DNA of 52,022 bases from Vibrio neptunius (GCF_000967495.1 NZ_JXXU01000045.1:1-52022), one strand, 5' to 3'. Positions 1-9,237 are shown, numbered from the stretch's first letter. The notes: generated from the sequence alone by a model not told the origin. Numbers and translations are program-made.

Positions 1-124
1 ACTTTTTGGGGAGGGTTACACTCTAATCAATACTCTATTATTGGTGGTTACTTTCAAAAAAAATTAACGATGATAGGAGCCTTTACAGTAAAATGGGCAT
101 AACAAAACAAACTAGGAATTTATT
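1..124. other. Gene-free leading edge upstream of manC
   Basis: No coding sequence is supported here. The stretch is AT-rich, contains a poly-A run near 56-64, and ends with a Shine-Dalgarno-like AGGA seven bases before the manC start at 125. Any further polysaccharide genes would lie to the left, outside the window. Confidence 0.5.
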
Positions 125-1537
125 ATGATTCTGCCAATCATAATGGCCGGAGGTACAGGCAGTAGACTGTGGCCACTTTCGCGCGAGCTATACCCTAAAC
201 AATTCTTAACAGTAAGAGGGGAGCAATCGATGTTACAGCAAACGGTCGAACGTTTGTCCGGTCTTGAACATTACAAACCATTAATTGTATGTAATGAAGA
301 ACACCGCTTCATCGCTGCTGAGCAAATGCGACTTGGCGGATATGGCCATAGTGGCATAATTTTAGAGCCTGTGGGTAGAAATACAGCTCCTGCAATAGCT
401 CTGGCTGCTTTGCAAGCAATTAATCATATAAAACAAGGTGAAGACCCAATACTGTTAGTTCTCGCTGCAGATCATATCATTGAAGATGAGGAAGCCTTCG
501 TTTCTAGCGTAAGCTCAGCACTCCCACTTGCTGAGGCAGGTAAACTTGTAACTTTCGGCATCATTCCTAGCTCTCCAGAAACTGGCTACGGATACATTAA
601 AGCAGGGAAAAGCGAAAAGAATGCGTTTAAAGTTAGTGAATTTGTAGAGAAACCAGATATTGATACTGCAAGAAAATATTTACAATCAAAAGAGTATTAC
701 TGGAATAGCGGTATGTTTTTGTTTAAGGCTAGTCGATATCTCGAAGAACTAGAAAAACAGGCTCCAAACATTTTAGCTGTGTGTAAACAGGCGATTGATT
801 GCAAGCATCAAGACCACGAGTTTTTTAGAGTGGATAAAGCCATATTTGAAACCTGCCCGAATGATTCTATTGACTATGCTGTAATGGAAAAAACAGAATC
901 CGCCATGGTAGTACCGATGGATGCAGGTTGGAGTGATGTGGGCTCGTTTGCTGCTCTGTGGGAGATTTCAAATAAAGATGAACATGACAACGCTGTTAAT
1001 GGTGATGTCATTACTGTAGATTCTCGAAACAATTTTATTTTTTCGGAAAATAAACTAATAGCCTCCGTCGGAGTAGATAATTTGGTTATTGTTGAAACCA
1101 AGGATGCCCTTTTGGTTGCTCAGAAAGACAAAGTACAAAATGTAAAAGTAGTCGTTGAGGAGCTAAAAGCAGCAGCTAGGACAGAACAAAAGCTACACCG
1201 AGAAGTATACCGCCCTTGGGGAAAATATGACTCTATTGACCAAGGAAAAAGAGATCAAGTAAAAAGGATCACGGTTAAACCTGGAGAAAAGCTATCTATA
1301 CAAAAACATCATCACAGAGCAGAGCACTGGATTGTAGTAGCGGGTACCGCTTCTGTACAAATTGGTGACCAAACTCGTCTAGTTACCGAAAATGAGTCTG
1401 TATACATCCCATTAGGTACGGTACACGCGCTAGAAAACCCAGGAAAAATTCCTCTAGAGATGATCGAAGTGCAGACTGGTAGCTACTTGGGTGAGGATGA
1501 TATTGTTCGATTTGAAGATCGGTATGGACGAATTTAA
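125..1537 (+). CDS. manC: Mannose-1-phosphate guanylyltransferase / mannose-6-phosphate isomerase
   Basis: Bifunctional enzyme of GDP-mannose synthesis: makes GDP-mannose from mannose-1-phosphate and GTP, and in many family members also isomerises fructose-6-phosphate to mannose-6-phosphate. The N-terminus carries the nucleotidyltransferase signature GGTGSRLWPLSRELYPKQF at residues 9-27, and FVEKPD near 175 is typical of the sugar-binding region. The C-terminal cupin domain (about 360-465) has the metal-binding HHHRAEHW motif of type II phosphomannose isomerases. The length, 470 aa, is normal. AGGA precedes the ATG by seven bases. It is followed two bases later by manB, so the pair is an operon supplying GDP-mannose or derived sugars (fucose, perosamine, colitose) to O-antigen or capsule. 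Base composition is more AT-rich than the housekeeping genes further right, as is usual for such loci. Confidence 0.95.
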   Translation: MILPIIMAGGTGSRLWPLSRELYPKQFLTVRGEQSMLQQTVERLSGLEHYKPLIVCNEEHRFIAAEQMRLGGYGHSGIILEPVGRNTAPAIALAALQAINHIKQGEDPILLVLAADHIIEDEEAFVSSVSSALPLAEAGKLVTFGIIPSSPETGYGYIKAGKSEKNAFKVSEFVEKPDIDTARKYLQSKEYYWNSGMFLFKASRYLEELEKQAPNILAVCKQAIDCKHQDHEFFRVDKAIFETCPNDSIDYAVMEKTESAMVVPMDAGWSDVGSFAALWEISNKDEHDNAVNGDVITVDSRNNFIFSENKLIASVGVDNLVIVETKDALLVAQKDKVQNVKVVVEELKAAARTEQKLHREVYRPWGKYDSIDQGKRDQVKRITVKPGEKLSIQKHHHRAEHWIVVAGTASVQIGDQTRLVTENESVYIPLGTVHALENPGKIPLEMIEVQTGSYLGEDDIVRFEDRYGRI

Positions 1538-1539
1538 AA

Positions 1540-2976
1540 ATGGTAGATAAAACATTATTGGTCTCTCGAGAGGTCATTGCTGAAAGTGGAGTCTTATTCG
1601 GTACAAGCGGGGCGAGGGGCTTAGTAACCCAATTTACCCCTCAGGTTTGTGCTGCTTTTACCCTAGCTTTCATCAATGGAATCAAGAAAGAATATAGCTT
1701 TTCAAAAGTGGCGTTAGCTATAGACAATCGCCCTAGCAGCTATGCTATGGCCCAGGCCTGTGCCGCTGCACTTCAGCAATTGAATATTCAGGCCATTTAT
1801 TGCGGAGTAATTCCAACACCAGCTTTAGCATATTCAGCTCAAGAACAAAAGATTCCAGCAATTATGATTACTGGGAGCCATATCCCATTCGACAGAAACG
1901 GACTAAAGTTTTATACGCCCCACGGTGAAATAAGCAAGGCCGATGAACAATCAATCTTGCACAATCCAATTAGTTTCACGCCAATTACTGCATTATCAGA
2001 CTTACCCGTTTGCAATTTCGCGGAAGAACAGTATATCTCCCGTTATACGTCACTGTTCAAGTCTCAGTGGCTAGATGGTAAACGTATTGGTATTTACGAG
2101 CATTCAAGTGCGGGGCGAGATATCTACTATAAGATTTTTGAGTCCTTTGGTGCTGAAGTGGTTAGGTTAGATCGAACTAATCAGTTTGTCCCTATAGATA
2201 CAGAAGCCGTTTCTGAAGAAGATATCATTAAAGCAATCACTTGGTCTGATGAGCACAATCTTGACCTCGTGTTCTCAACTGATGGAGACGGTGATCGACC
2301 CTTGGTATCAGATGAGAACGGGAATTGGCTTCGAGGCGACATACTTGGGCTATTAACCTCTAAAAATCTGAAAATAAAAGCTTTATCTGTACCTGTGAGC
2401 TGCAACACATCTATTGAACTATGCAATCAATTCGATCATATTGAGAGAACAAAGATCGGTTCTCCATATGTTATCGCAGAATTTAAGGAGCTAGCATCAA
2501 AGTACAGTACAGTAGCCGGTTTTGAAGCCAACGGAGGTTTTTTACTAGGAAGCGATGTCACAGTTGAAGGCAACTTATTAAAATCTTTGCCAACACGAGA
2601 TGCTTTGCTCCCTGCTCTCATGCTACTTGTATCTTCAAAAACTCAGCCAATCTCCGACTTAGTATCAGAATTACCTGCCAGATTTACTTACAGTGACCGC
2701 ATTCAAAATTTCGCCACAGAAAAAAGCCAGAGTATAGTTGCACGAGGCCGATCCAATGCAGACCTCTTAATCAAGCAATTAGGGTTCGATGACTTAGATG
2801 TGGTAACTGTAGATGAAACAGACGGCCTTAGAATGACACTTTCGAATGGTTGTATTGTTCACCTGCGTCCTTCTGGAAATGCGCCCGAATTACGCTGCTA
2901 TGCAGAACATTGTGAAACTGATTTAGCTGTGGCGGCTGTTAACATGGTGTTAGACAATATTAAAAACTTTAGCTGA
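1540..2976 (+). CDS. manB: Phosphomannomutase
   Basis: Interconverts mannose-6-phosphate and mannose-1-phosphate, feeding ManC directly upstream. It is an alpha-D-phosphohexomutase: N-terminal GTSGARGL at about residue 21, active-site loop ITGSHIP near 108, metal-binding DGDGDRP near 250, and the C-terminal phosphate-binding RPSGNAPELRCY near 445. The active-site loop reads TGSHIP where most ManB/GlmM enzymes read TASHNP. The phosphorylated serine is kept, and I recall the same variant from Vibrio polysaccharide loci, so it should be active. At 478 aa the length is typical. The start lies two bases after the manC stop, which implies translational coupling. GlmM is unlikely because of the manC linkage and the divergent N-terminus. 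Confidence 0.92.
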   Translation: MVDKTLLVSREVIAESGVLFGTSGARGLVTQFTPQVCAAFTLAFINGIKKEYSFSKVALAIDNRPSSYAMAQACAAALQQLNIQAIYCGVIPTPALAYSAQEQKIPAIMITGSHIPFDRNGLKFYTPHGEISKADEQSILHNPISFTPITALSDLPVCNFAEEQYISRYTSLFKSQWLDGKRIGIYEHSSAGRDIYYKIFESFGAEVVRLDRTNQFVPIDTEAVSEEDIIKAITWSDEHNLDLVFSTDGDGDRPLVSDENGNWLRGDILGLLTSKNLKIKALSVPVSCNTSIELCNQFDHIERTKIGSPYVIAEFKELASKYSTVAGFEANGGFLLGSDVTVEGNLLKSLPTRDALLPALMLLVSSKTQPISDLVSELPARFTYSDRIQNFATEKSQSIVARGRSNADLLIKQLGFDDLDVVTVDETDGLRMTLSNGCIVHLRPSGNAPELRCYAEHCETDLAVAAVNMVLDNIKNFS

Positions 2977-3525
2977 ATACTTGAAGCCTATATAGAACGA
3001 TGATAGCGACAGCGCTCCCTAATACTAGGATAAATACCAAATACCTAACCTATAAGGTAAGAAGTGGCTATCCCACTTGTGGATTTTAACCAAGCCTGTC
3101 GCAACATAACTCTTTGACTTAGTTAGTGGAATAATCTTTGCTCCCTCAAGGTTCAATACGCACTATATCCCAAGGTGATGCACTCATTAATCAACAGTGT
3201 TGGTTGACAGATCGCACGCTGAAAGCAATTACACAGTGCGTTCCGATAAGTCTATAACGCTATCGCTGCGACATTTTATGCTTAGGATCTGGTGTTTTTT
3301 ACGCTTGCAACTCTGTCATTAGCATCATCGATACTTTATTCAGTTGAAGTGGGGGCAGGCAAACTGACTTAAACAGCATCAACGTTTTCTATCCTAACAA
3401 ATAGACTCTATATTTCATCAAATATGCTGGTAAGCTACTCCAATGGATGTATCAGGTAGTCAGAGAATAACAATCTAGCGCAACAATAAAATCGAAAAGC
3501 GGATAACTGTCAAATCAGATATCAA
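2977..3525. other. 549-base gene-free stretch at the polysaccharide/LPS-core boundary
   Basis: I see no convincing gene on either strand. Short open stretches exist (for example a frame ending at about 3258) but none has a start with a ribosome binding site or a recognisable family. No clean inverted repeats or insertion-sequence ends were identified. It separates the AT-rich mannose genes from the core-LPS genes and may be the decayed end of the neighbouring polysaccharide cluster. Confidence 0.4.
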
Positions 3526-4221
3526 TTAGTGCATCTCAGTTACGTTTAACCAATCTAATTGAGAATAGTGGATCCCTCGCTTATCGACTTCCTTCTCAAA
3601 CGACCTTTTCAATCTCTCCAAGTTACCTTGTTTCCAAGCATTTCCTGATTGCTGATAGCATTTATCAAAGTCGATGATCCAAACTTTGTCTTGCTCATCG
3701 ATGAGGATATTATGAATATTGAGATCCGTATGATTGACCTGTGCATCATGCATTTTACGGATTTCGAGGCCAACCTTTCGATACATATCTTCAGAAAGTG
3801 GCTTTTCTATCAGAATGGAAACCAAATCCTTTGCATTAGGAATTTTCTCACTCAGTAGATCCGCTTTATAGGTTACGCCATTCTTTATTGCACGAGCAGC
3901 AATTGGTCTAGGTACATTGACACCAGCTTCAATCAAAGTGTTTAGCAACTGAAATTCCTGATAGCTGCGAGTTTTTTCCCAGCTTGAAAAGAGATAACTG
4001 TCTTCCACTAGTTTTCCAAACAAGCCTCCACGGCGATAATGCCTGAGTGCCGCGTCAATCGTTTCCGTTTGCACAAACCAAGTCGTGCCACGTCCTTGAG
4101 CGCTGCCGATGACTTTACCTGCACGTTGCCAAAACTCAGCGTCGAACACCTGCTTAGGATCTTCCTTGAGCAAGGCATCATCATACCAGATGGTTTGGTT
4201 GTCCAATTGCGTGGTTTTCAT
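3526..4221 (-). CDS. kdkA: 3-deoxy-D-manno-octulosonic acid (Kdo) kinase
   Basis: Phosphorylates the Kdo residue of the LPS inner core using ATP, on the cytoplasmic side. The 231-aa protein has the RIO/WaaP-like small kinase fold: HTDLNIHNIL at about residues 163-172 is the catalytic loop and IIDFDKC at about 182-188 is the metal-binding DFD motif. Vibrio and Haemophilus often have a single Kdo that is phosphorylated by this enzyme. It is divergently placed from the glycosyltransferase that starts at 4315, as expected for the core-LPS cluster of vibrios. The downstream side (below 3526) is empty. WaaP (heptose kinase) is the nearest alternative, but size and motif spacing favour KdkA. Confidence 0.88.
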   Translation of the reverse strand: MKTTQLDNQTIWYDDALLKEDPKQVFDAEFWQRAGKVIGSAQGRGTTWFVQTETIDAALRHYRRGGLFGKLVEDSYLFSSWEKTRSYQEFQLLNTLIEAGVNVPRPIAARAIKNGVTYKADLLSEKIPNAKDLVSILIEKPLSEDMYRKVGLEIRKMHDAQVNHTDLNIHNILIDEQDKVWIIDFDKCYQQSGNAWKQGNLERLKRSFEKEVDKRGIHYSQLDWLNVTEMH

Positions 4222-4314
4222 GCGAGAGCATCTCTGATTAAATTCGAATGGCTATTTTACATTTATTGAGCGCCTCTGCATAATCTTCACCATTGCTAGC
4301 CAAGTGAATTATTT

Positions 4315-5370
4315 ATGAGCCTTTTTTCTTCCGCCCCTGACTCTTTGTGTATTTTGCGCTTATCTGCCATTGGTGATGTATGTAATACCCTTGCTGCAGT
4401 TCAAGCCATTCAGCGTCAGTGGCCACAAACCGACATCGTTTGGATCACCGGCAAGCTTGAAGCCAAACTGATTGAAGACCTACCTGGCATTCGTGTGATC
4501 GTGTTTGACAAGAAGGAAGGCTGGCAGGGCTATAAAAAACTCTGGGCTGCATTAAAAGGACAAAAATTTGATGCATTGCTGCACATGCAGTATGCATTTA
4601 GAGCCAGTGTAGCGACTCTTGGCATCAAGGCGAAATACAAGCTTGGCTTTGACTCCATCCGCAGTCAGGATTTGCAAACCTTGTTTACCAATATCAAAGT
4701 GCCTTCACCTAGTTCCATGCATGTCTTAGATGGACTGCTCGCCTTTGGCCATAAGCTTGGTATTCAAGATATGAACCCAGTCTGGACACTTCAATATTCA
4801 GATGCAGATGAACATTGGGCGCAGCAGCAATTATCGACTGGCAAGCGCAACTTGGTTGTCGTACCAGCAGCAAGTAAAGCCTACAAAAACTGGACACCAG
4901 AAGGCTACGCCGAACTTATCCAGCACGCCGTCAACCAAGGCTGGCAAGTAACCTTAGCCGGTAGCCCTGCTCAGGTGGAACTAGATCTCGCGACGAAGGT
5001 TGAGAACAAGCTGACGTGTACAATCAACAATCAGGTCGGTCAAAGTTCACTAAAACAAATGCTGGCGCTGTTAGACAAAGCTGATTTGGTGCTCGCCCCC
5101 GATACCGGTCCTGCTCATATGGCCAATGCGGTCAATACACCTGTTATTGGCTTGTATGCCCACCATAATCCTGAACGCACTGGGCCTTATCAATATCGCC
5201 AATATGTGGTGTCTGCTTATAAAGAAGCCATTCAGGCTGAAACAGGAAAATCTGCAGAGCAACTCAGCTGGCGTGCCCGTGTCAAAGATAAAAACGCCAT
5301 GCAGCGCATTCAACCACAGCAAGTCATCACCATGTTTGATAAAGTAACCACAGAACTCCATTTACAATAA
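4315..5370 (+). CDS. Glycosyltransferase family 9 protein (LPS heptosyltransferase-like)
   Basis: GT9 enzymes transfer heptose from ADP-heptose to the LPS inner core in the cytoplasm. The 351-aa protein begins with the typical strand CILRLSAIGDVCNTLAAVQ (residues 12-30), which holds the acceptor-side loop, and has the nucleotide-sugar motif APDTGPAHMANAVNTPVIGLY near residues 260-285, where DTGPAH is diagnostic. It resembles WaaC/WaaF-type enzymes, but which heptose it adds cannot be read from sequence. A family 2 glycosyltransferase follows 27 bases downstream on the same strand, so the two are probably cotranscribed. The region upstream is shared with the divergent kdkA. Confidence 0.9.
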   Translation: MSLFSSAPDSLCILRLSAIGDVCNTLAAVQAIQRQWPQTDIVWITGKLEAKLIEDLPGIRVIVFDKKEGWQGYKKLWAALKGQKFDALLHMQYAFRASVATLGIKAKYKLGFDSIRSQDLQTLFTNIKVPSPSSMHVLDGLLAFGHKLGIQDMNPVWTLQYSDADEHWAQQQLSTGKRNLVVVPAASKAYKNWTPEGYAELIQHAVNQGWQVTLAGSPAQVELDLATKVENKLTCTINNQVGQSSLKQMLALLDKADLVLAPDTGPAHMANAVNTPVIGLYAHHNPERTGPYQYRQYVVSAYKEAIQAETGKSAEQLSWRARVKDKNAMQRIQPQQVITMFDKVTTELHLQ

Positions 5371-5397
5371 ACTCCGATAGACTTCAGAGGTACCACA

Positions 5398-6183
5398 GTG
5401 AGTAAACCAACCATTGCCGTCGCACTTATCGTTAAGAACGAAGCGCAGCACCTGAAAGCTTGTTTAGAAACCGTTCACGACTGGGTAGACGAGATTGTGG
5501 TTCTGGACTCTGGAAGTACAGACAATACCGAAGAGATTGCACGCAGTTTTACGGACAAGTTTTTCGTCAATCCTGAATGGCCTGGCTTTGGCCCTCAGCG
5601 CCGCTTAGCTCAGTCCTATGTTGAGTCGGACTACGTCCTTTGGTTAGATGCCGATGAGCGTGTCACTCCCGAGCTCAAGCAAAGCATTTTAGATTCAGTG
5701 AGTGCAAACAAGGTGGATACCATTTATCAAACGGCCCGTCTAAGCTGGGTGTTTGGACGCTATATTCGTCATTGCGGCTGGTACCCCGATCGTGTATTGC
5801 GCTTATACCCAACCAAGTTGACGCAATACAATGACGCTCTGGTCCATGAAAAAGTTGAAGTAACAAAAACCATGAAAGTCGAAAACTTGAATGGCGACTT
5901 GATTCACTTTACCTATAACGACATGAATCACTACTTAGTGAAGTCGGCGGGCTATGCCAAAGCATGGGCTGAGCAGCGCGAGAAAAAAGGTAAGAAGAGC
6001 AGTATCTCACAAGGCATTTTGCACGCGTTTGGCTGCTTCTTGAAAATGTACGTTGTCAAAGCAGGCTTTCTTGACGGCAAGCAAGGCTTCTTGCTCTCCC
6101 TGCTTTCGGCACACTCTACTTTTGTGAAATATGCGGACCTGTGGATTCGCAGTGAAACAGACAAGATGCCGGATAAATTCTAA
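5398..6183 (+). CDS. Glycosyltransferase family 2 (WaaE/KdtX-like, LPS core)
   Basis: Likely transfers a hexose (often glucose) to heptose I of the LPS core. The 261-aa protein starts with AVALIVKNEAQHLKACL and shows the GT-A pieces VDEIVVLDSGSTDNT (about residues 30-44) and the metal-binding WLDADERVTPE near 82-92. The family member commonly next to coaD in vibrios and enterobacteria is WaaE/KdtX, which this fits in length and position. The start is GTG at 5398, supported by AGAGG seven bases upstream; no ATG sits nearby. A bidirectional terminator at 6201-6223 ends the operon. Confidence 0.88.
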   Translation: MSKPTIAVALIVKNEAQHLKACLETVHDWVDEIVVLDSGSTDNTEEIARSFTDKFFVNPEWPGFGPQRRLAQSYVESDYVLWLDADERVTPELKQSILDSVSANKVDTIYQTARLSWVFGRYIRHCGWYPDRVLRLYPTKLTQYNDALVHEKVEVTKTMKVENLNGDLIHFTYNDMNHYLVKSAGYAKAWAEQREKKGKKSSISQGILHAFGCFLKMYVVKAGFLDGKQGFLLSLLSAHSTFVKYADLWIRSETDKMPDKF

Positions 6184-6200
6184 GTCCTTCAATATAGACA

Positions 6201-6223
6201 AAGGGCGATATTTCTATCGCCCT
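6201..6223. terminator. Bidirectional rho-independent terminator
   Basis: Ten-base stem AAGGGCGATA pairing with TATCGCCCTT around a 3-base loop, followed by a T run on the plus strand. It lies between two convergent glycosyltransferase genes ending at 6183 and 6230 and can serve the plus-strand gene best. Confidence 0.85.
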
Positions 6224-6229
6224 TTTTTA

Positions 6230-7264
6230 TTAACTCAGCTTACGACTTATCCATGGTTGTAACTCTCTCGAGACCACATCTATATCAATTCTGGCCATAT
6301 TTTCCTGACTGGCTTTATCTTCAGCCTGAGGCGGGCAAAAAGCGATATGGTTACCTGCCGAGTTAATCGGCTTCCAGCGTAGAGGAGTTGCTGATCGCTT
6401 GCTTGGGAAAAAGCCAACGGTCGGTACATCTATCGCCGCTGCGATATGCAAGGGCCCAGTAGAGCCTGCAACGAACAAGTCGGCACAAGCGATAGAACAA
6501 GAGAAATCGACCAAACCATCGTTCTTGTCATACACCACCGAGGCTCTGCCTTTTTCTTTCAGTAGGCTATGTAACTCAGCGGCTTTCTGTTCTTCTCCCG
6601 GCCCAGCCGTCAGTATAATTTCAAACGGCTCCGGCATATCGCAGATTAACTGAGTGTATTGCTGGAGAGATAAGTTATTGGCTGAACCACCGCTACCAGC
6701 ATGAACGAACACCCATTGCTTCTCTACATTCAAATTCAATTGTTGTGAGAGCTTGCGCTTTTGTTGCTGCAGATCGTCAACTGAGAAGCAGAGGTAGGGT
6801 GCGCTAGGCTCAACCACATCTTGGCCAATATCCGTTAAAAACGCACGTACTAAGTCCAGGTTGTATTCGTATTCTGGTTTTGCTGATTGTGAACGCTTCT
6901 GTTTGATACGTTTGTTATAAAAGATCTGCGCCAGCTTTGTCGCCGGAGCGAGCCGGTAAGGGATTTTTGCTTTCCAGACCAATTTAGCGTTATATATCGT
7001 AGAGAAAAGGTTGATGGATGCATCAAAACGCTCCGCTTTTATTTGCTCAATCAAAATCGATTGCGCCTGCTTAGAACCCTTCTGCGTTGGATCAACCAAC
7101 ACTTTATCAATCCAAGGACACAGCTCTGCCAGCGCTACCGTGTAATTAGGCACCAGCGCGGTAATCTGACAATCCGGCATCGACGCTTTCAGCATCGCAA
7201 AGCTGGGCCAAGCCAGCATGAAGTCGCCTATTTTGTCGTTACGAACCACCAGTATCTTTTTCAT
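6230..7264 (-). CDS. Glycosyltransferase family 9 protein (LPS heptosyltransferase-like)
   Basis: Second GT9 enzyme of the core-LPS cluster. The 344-aa protein opens with KKILVVRNDKIGDFMLAWP, the family's N-terminal strand and loop, and carries FVHAGSGGSANNLS near residue 190 and VAGSTGPLHIAAAIDVPTVG near 265-285, the ADP-sugar binding region (STGPLH replaces the more common DTGPMH). It is clearly a paralogue of the protein at 4315 but distant from it. AGGA lies before the ATG, and coaD is divergent from it. This is the gene usually found beside coaD in Vibrio LPS-core regions. The substrate is probably heptose but could be another sugar. Confidence 0.88.
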   Translation of the reverse strand: MKKILVVRNDKIGDFMLAWPSFAMLKASMPDCQITALVPNYTVALAELCPWIDKVLVDPTQKGSKQAQSILIEQIKAERFDASINLFSTIYNAKLVWKAKIPYRLAPATKLAQIFYNKRIKQKRSQSAKPEYEYNLDLVRAFLTDIGQDVVEPSAPYLCFSVDDLQQQKRKLSQQLNLNVEKQWVFVHAGSGGSANNLSLQQYTQLICDMPEPFEIILTAGPGEEQKAAELHSLLKEKGRASVVYDKNDGLVDFSCSIACADLFVAGSTGPLHIAAAIDVPTVGFFPSKRSATPLRWKPINSAGNHIAFCPPQAEDKASQENMARIDIDVVSRELQPWISRKLS

Positions 7265-7375
7265 TACACTTCCTAACTCTCAGTCTTTGCTCCCAATGAT
7301 AACGGCTATGTTGGGTAAATGTGAGCCTTTTTGTTACCATTAAGCGATACCAAAGAATCATCTGAGTAATGAATT

Positions 7376-7870
7376 GTGAGCAAAAAACGTCTTTCCCGCG
7401 TGATCTATCCAGGAACTTTTGATCCGATTACTAATGGCCATTTAGATCTAATAGAACGAGCAGCAGACATGTTTGATGAGGTCATCATTGCTGTTGCGGC
7501 CAGTCCAAGTAAGAACACCATGTTTACGTTAGAAGAGCGCGTCGCTTTCGCACAACAAGTGACTCAGCATCTGGATAATGTCAGCTCTAAAGGCTTTTCC
7601 GGTTTAATGGTCGACTTTGCGAAGCAAGAAAATGCGAACGTTCTTATCCGTGGTTTACGTACCACCGTCGACTTTGAATACGAATTTGGTTTAACCAATA
7701 TGTATCGCAGACTGATGCCAGGATTGGAAAGCGTTTTCCTGACACCCGCAGAAGAACATGCATTTATCTCTTCGACAATCGTCCGTGAAGTGGCTATTCA
7801 CGGCGGTGATGTCACCAATTTTGTCCCTAAAGCAGTGGCAGCAGCGTTAAAAAGACAAGCAAAAGTCTGA
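7376..7870 (+). CDS. coaD: Phosphopantetheine adenylyltransferase
   Basis: Fourth step of coenzyme A synthesis: 4'-phosphopantetheine plus ATP gives dephospho-CoA. The 164-aa protein has the nucleotidyltransferase motif YPGTFDPITNGHLDLIERA at residues 11-29 (TxGH included) and the C-terminal ISSTIVREVA motif near 132-141. Length is normal. The start is GTG at 7376. The gene marks the well-known right border of Vibrio LPS/O-antigen loci. It converges on mutM, with an inverted repeat between them. Confidence 0.97.
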   Translation: MSKKRLSRVIYPGTFDPITNGHLDLIERAADMFDEVIIAVAASPSKNTMFTLEERVAFAQQVTQHLDNVSSKGFSGLMVDFAKQENANVLIRGLRTTVDFEYEFGLTNMYRRLMPGLESVFLTPAEEHAFISSTIVREVAIHGGDVTNFVPKAVAAALKRQAKV

Positions 7871-7880
7871 GAATGGAAGC

Positions 7881-7911
7881 GATAGAGAGCTAAACGTTTT
7901 AGCTCTCTATC
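7881..7911. terminator. Long inverted repeat between convergent coaD and mutM
   Basis: A 14-base near-perfect stem (GATAGAGAGCTAAA with TTTTAGCTCTCTATC) with a tiny loop sits 10 bases after coaD and 3 bases before the mutM stop. It lacks a strong U run, so it may work as a terminator or only as a 3'-end stabiliser for both transcripts. Confidence 0.6.
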
Positions 7912-7914
7912 TGG

Positions 7915-8721
7915 CTACTTCTGGCAATGACTGCAAAAGAAAGTATTACGCTGGCCAATCTTCTGCTCTTCAATTGCTTCACCACAGCTAGGGCAAGCTT
8001 CACCGGCTTTGCCATAAATTTTCAGCTCTTGAGCAAAGTATCCTGGTTTGCCATCCGCCTGAGCAAAATCTTTCAACGTTGTTCCGCCCTGTTTAATGGC
8101 TGTATCGAGCACCTGCTTGATCTCTTTAACCAAGCGTTGCCACTCTTTAACCGTGAGTGTGCCTGCTGCTCGCGTCGGATGGATACGTGCACTAAACAAA
8201 GACTCATTGGCGTAAATATTCCCTACTCCAACTACGACTTTGTTATCCATAATGAACTGCTTCACCGCGACGCGCTTATTCTTTGCCTTGTCCGCGATAT
8301 ATTGCGCATCAAAGTCTTGCGTTAGCGGCTCTGGTCCCATATGGCCTAACGCATCATGTTCACCATCTTCGGTCCACAGCCAAGCCCCAAATCGTCTCGG
8401 ATCGTTATAGCGCAATATCTTGCCATTAGTTAGCATCAAGTCGACATGATCGTGCTTTCCCGGCTCCATGTAGGCATCCAGTACACGCAACGACCCCGAC
8501 ATACCCAAATGCACAATAGCGCTACCCATATCGGTTTCAATCAGCAGGTACTTAGCACGGCGGGAGATACTTCGAATCACCTGACCTTCCATTTTCTTTA
8601 GCTCATGTGGGATGTCCCAGCGCAGCTTAGGGGTGCGAAAAGTCAGCTTAGCAACGGTTTGTCCAGCCAAATGAGGAGTGATCCCCATACGGCTGACTTC
8701 AACTTCGGGTAATTCAGGCAT
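7915..8721 (-). CDS. mutM: Formamidopyrimidine-DNA glycosylase (Fpg)
   Basis: Base-excision repair glycosylase/AP-lyase that removes 8-oxoguanine and ring-opened purines. After removal of Met, the catalytic N-terminal proline and following glutamate are visible in MPELPEVEVSR. The helix-two-turn-helix includes VGVGNIYANESLF near residue 165, and the C-terminal zinc finger has four cysteines, CPSCG and CSHC, with QRNTFFC between. Length 268 aa is standard. An uncharacterised small membrane-anchored protein gene lies 30 bases upstream and is probably cotranscribed. Confidence 0.97.
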   Translation of the reverse strand: MPELPEVEVSRMGITPHLAGQTVAKLTFRTPKLRWDIPHELKKMEGQVIRSISRRAKYLLIETDMGSAIVHLGMSGSLRVLDAYMEPGKHDHVDLMLTNGKILRYNDPRRFGAWLWTEDGEHDALGHMGPEPLTQDFDAQYIADKAKNKRVAVKQFIMDNKVVVGVGNIYANESLFSARIHPTRAAGTLTVKEWQRLVKEIKQVLDTAIKQGGTTLKDFAQADGKPGYFAQELKIYGKAGEACPSCGEAIEEQKIGQRNTFFCSHCQK

Positions 8722-8751
8722 AATGGTATAGTGATGGATAGCTCAGGGTAT

Positions 8752-9237
8752 TTAAGGTATCAGATATTCAGAAGCAACTGAAACGGCTATCCATTGATCC
8801 TGCCAGTTTTTCAATAGCCAGAATTGCGGGGTTTGATAGAAGGTGATCCTTTGAGGTTCTTCCTGATCACGGTACCAAACTTCTATCGTCTGTGGTGAGG
8901 CCAATTGAGGCTTCAATCCATCAAACATTTTCTGATCAACTTCAGTTCCAACTAACCCCGACCAGCGTTCAAATAACTCCTGTGGAGCAAGGCTACTTTG
9001 CTTCGTCAAACTCCACTCACCGTTCAAGTACTCTAGTGACCAGTCAGAAAAATGCAGTGCTTTCAACTCCGCCGACGGATTGAGCAGATAAGGGTAAGGA
9101 CTAACTTCAGCGACCGGTTCGTCATCAATCAAATAGGTTTTGATGATAGTCGGCAAATTGAGGATCGCGATAAACGCGATAATGCCCAATATCATGATGT
9201 TATTCCAGCGGCGACGCCGTGAGGTAGAAACACGCAT
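8752..9237 (-). CDS. Hypothetical membrane-anchored protein
   Basis: Unrecognised 161-aa protein. A basic N-terminus (STSRRRRW, about residues 4-11) is followed by one hydrophobic segment at about 15-33, giving a predicted N-in, C-out single-pass inner-membrane topology. The rest is soluble, rich in Trp (SDWSLEYLNGEWSLTK, FWLLKNWQDQW) and without a motif known to me. It lies 30 bases upstream of mutM on the same strand, downstream of the rpmBG terminator. Comparable ORFs occur beside mutM in other vibrios as far as I recall. No function is assigned. Confidence 0.75.
   Translation of the reverse strand: MRVSTSRRRRWNNIMILGIIAFIAILNLPTIIKTYLIDDEPVAEVSPYPYLLNPSAELKALHFSDWSLEYLNGEWSLTKQSSLAPQELFERWSGLVGTEVDQKMFDGLKPQLASPQTIEVWYRDQEEPQRITFYQTPQFWLLKNWQDQWIAVSVASEYLIP

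Noticed and set aside
1860..1920. manB active-site loop TGSHIP read as an inactivating change
   Set aside because: The phosphorylated serine and following His are kept, and similar loops are known to me from Vibrio polysaccharide loci, so inactivity is not supported.
3180..3258. Short frame with WLTDRTLKAITQCVPIS, thought of as a transposase fragment
   Set aside because: Too short and without a family motif. I could not match it to any transposase N-terminus.
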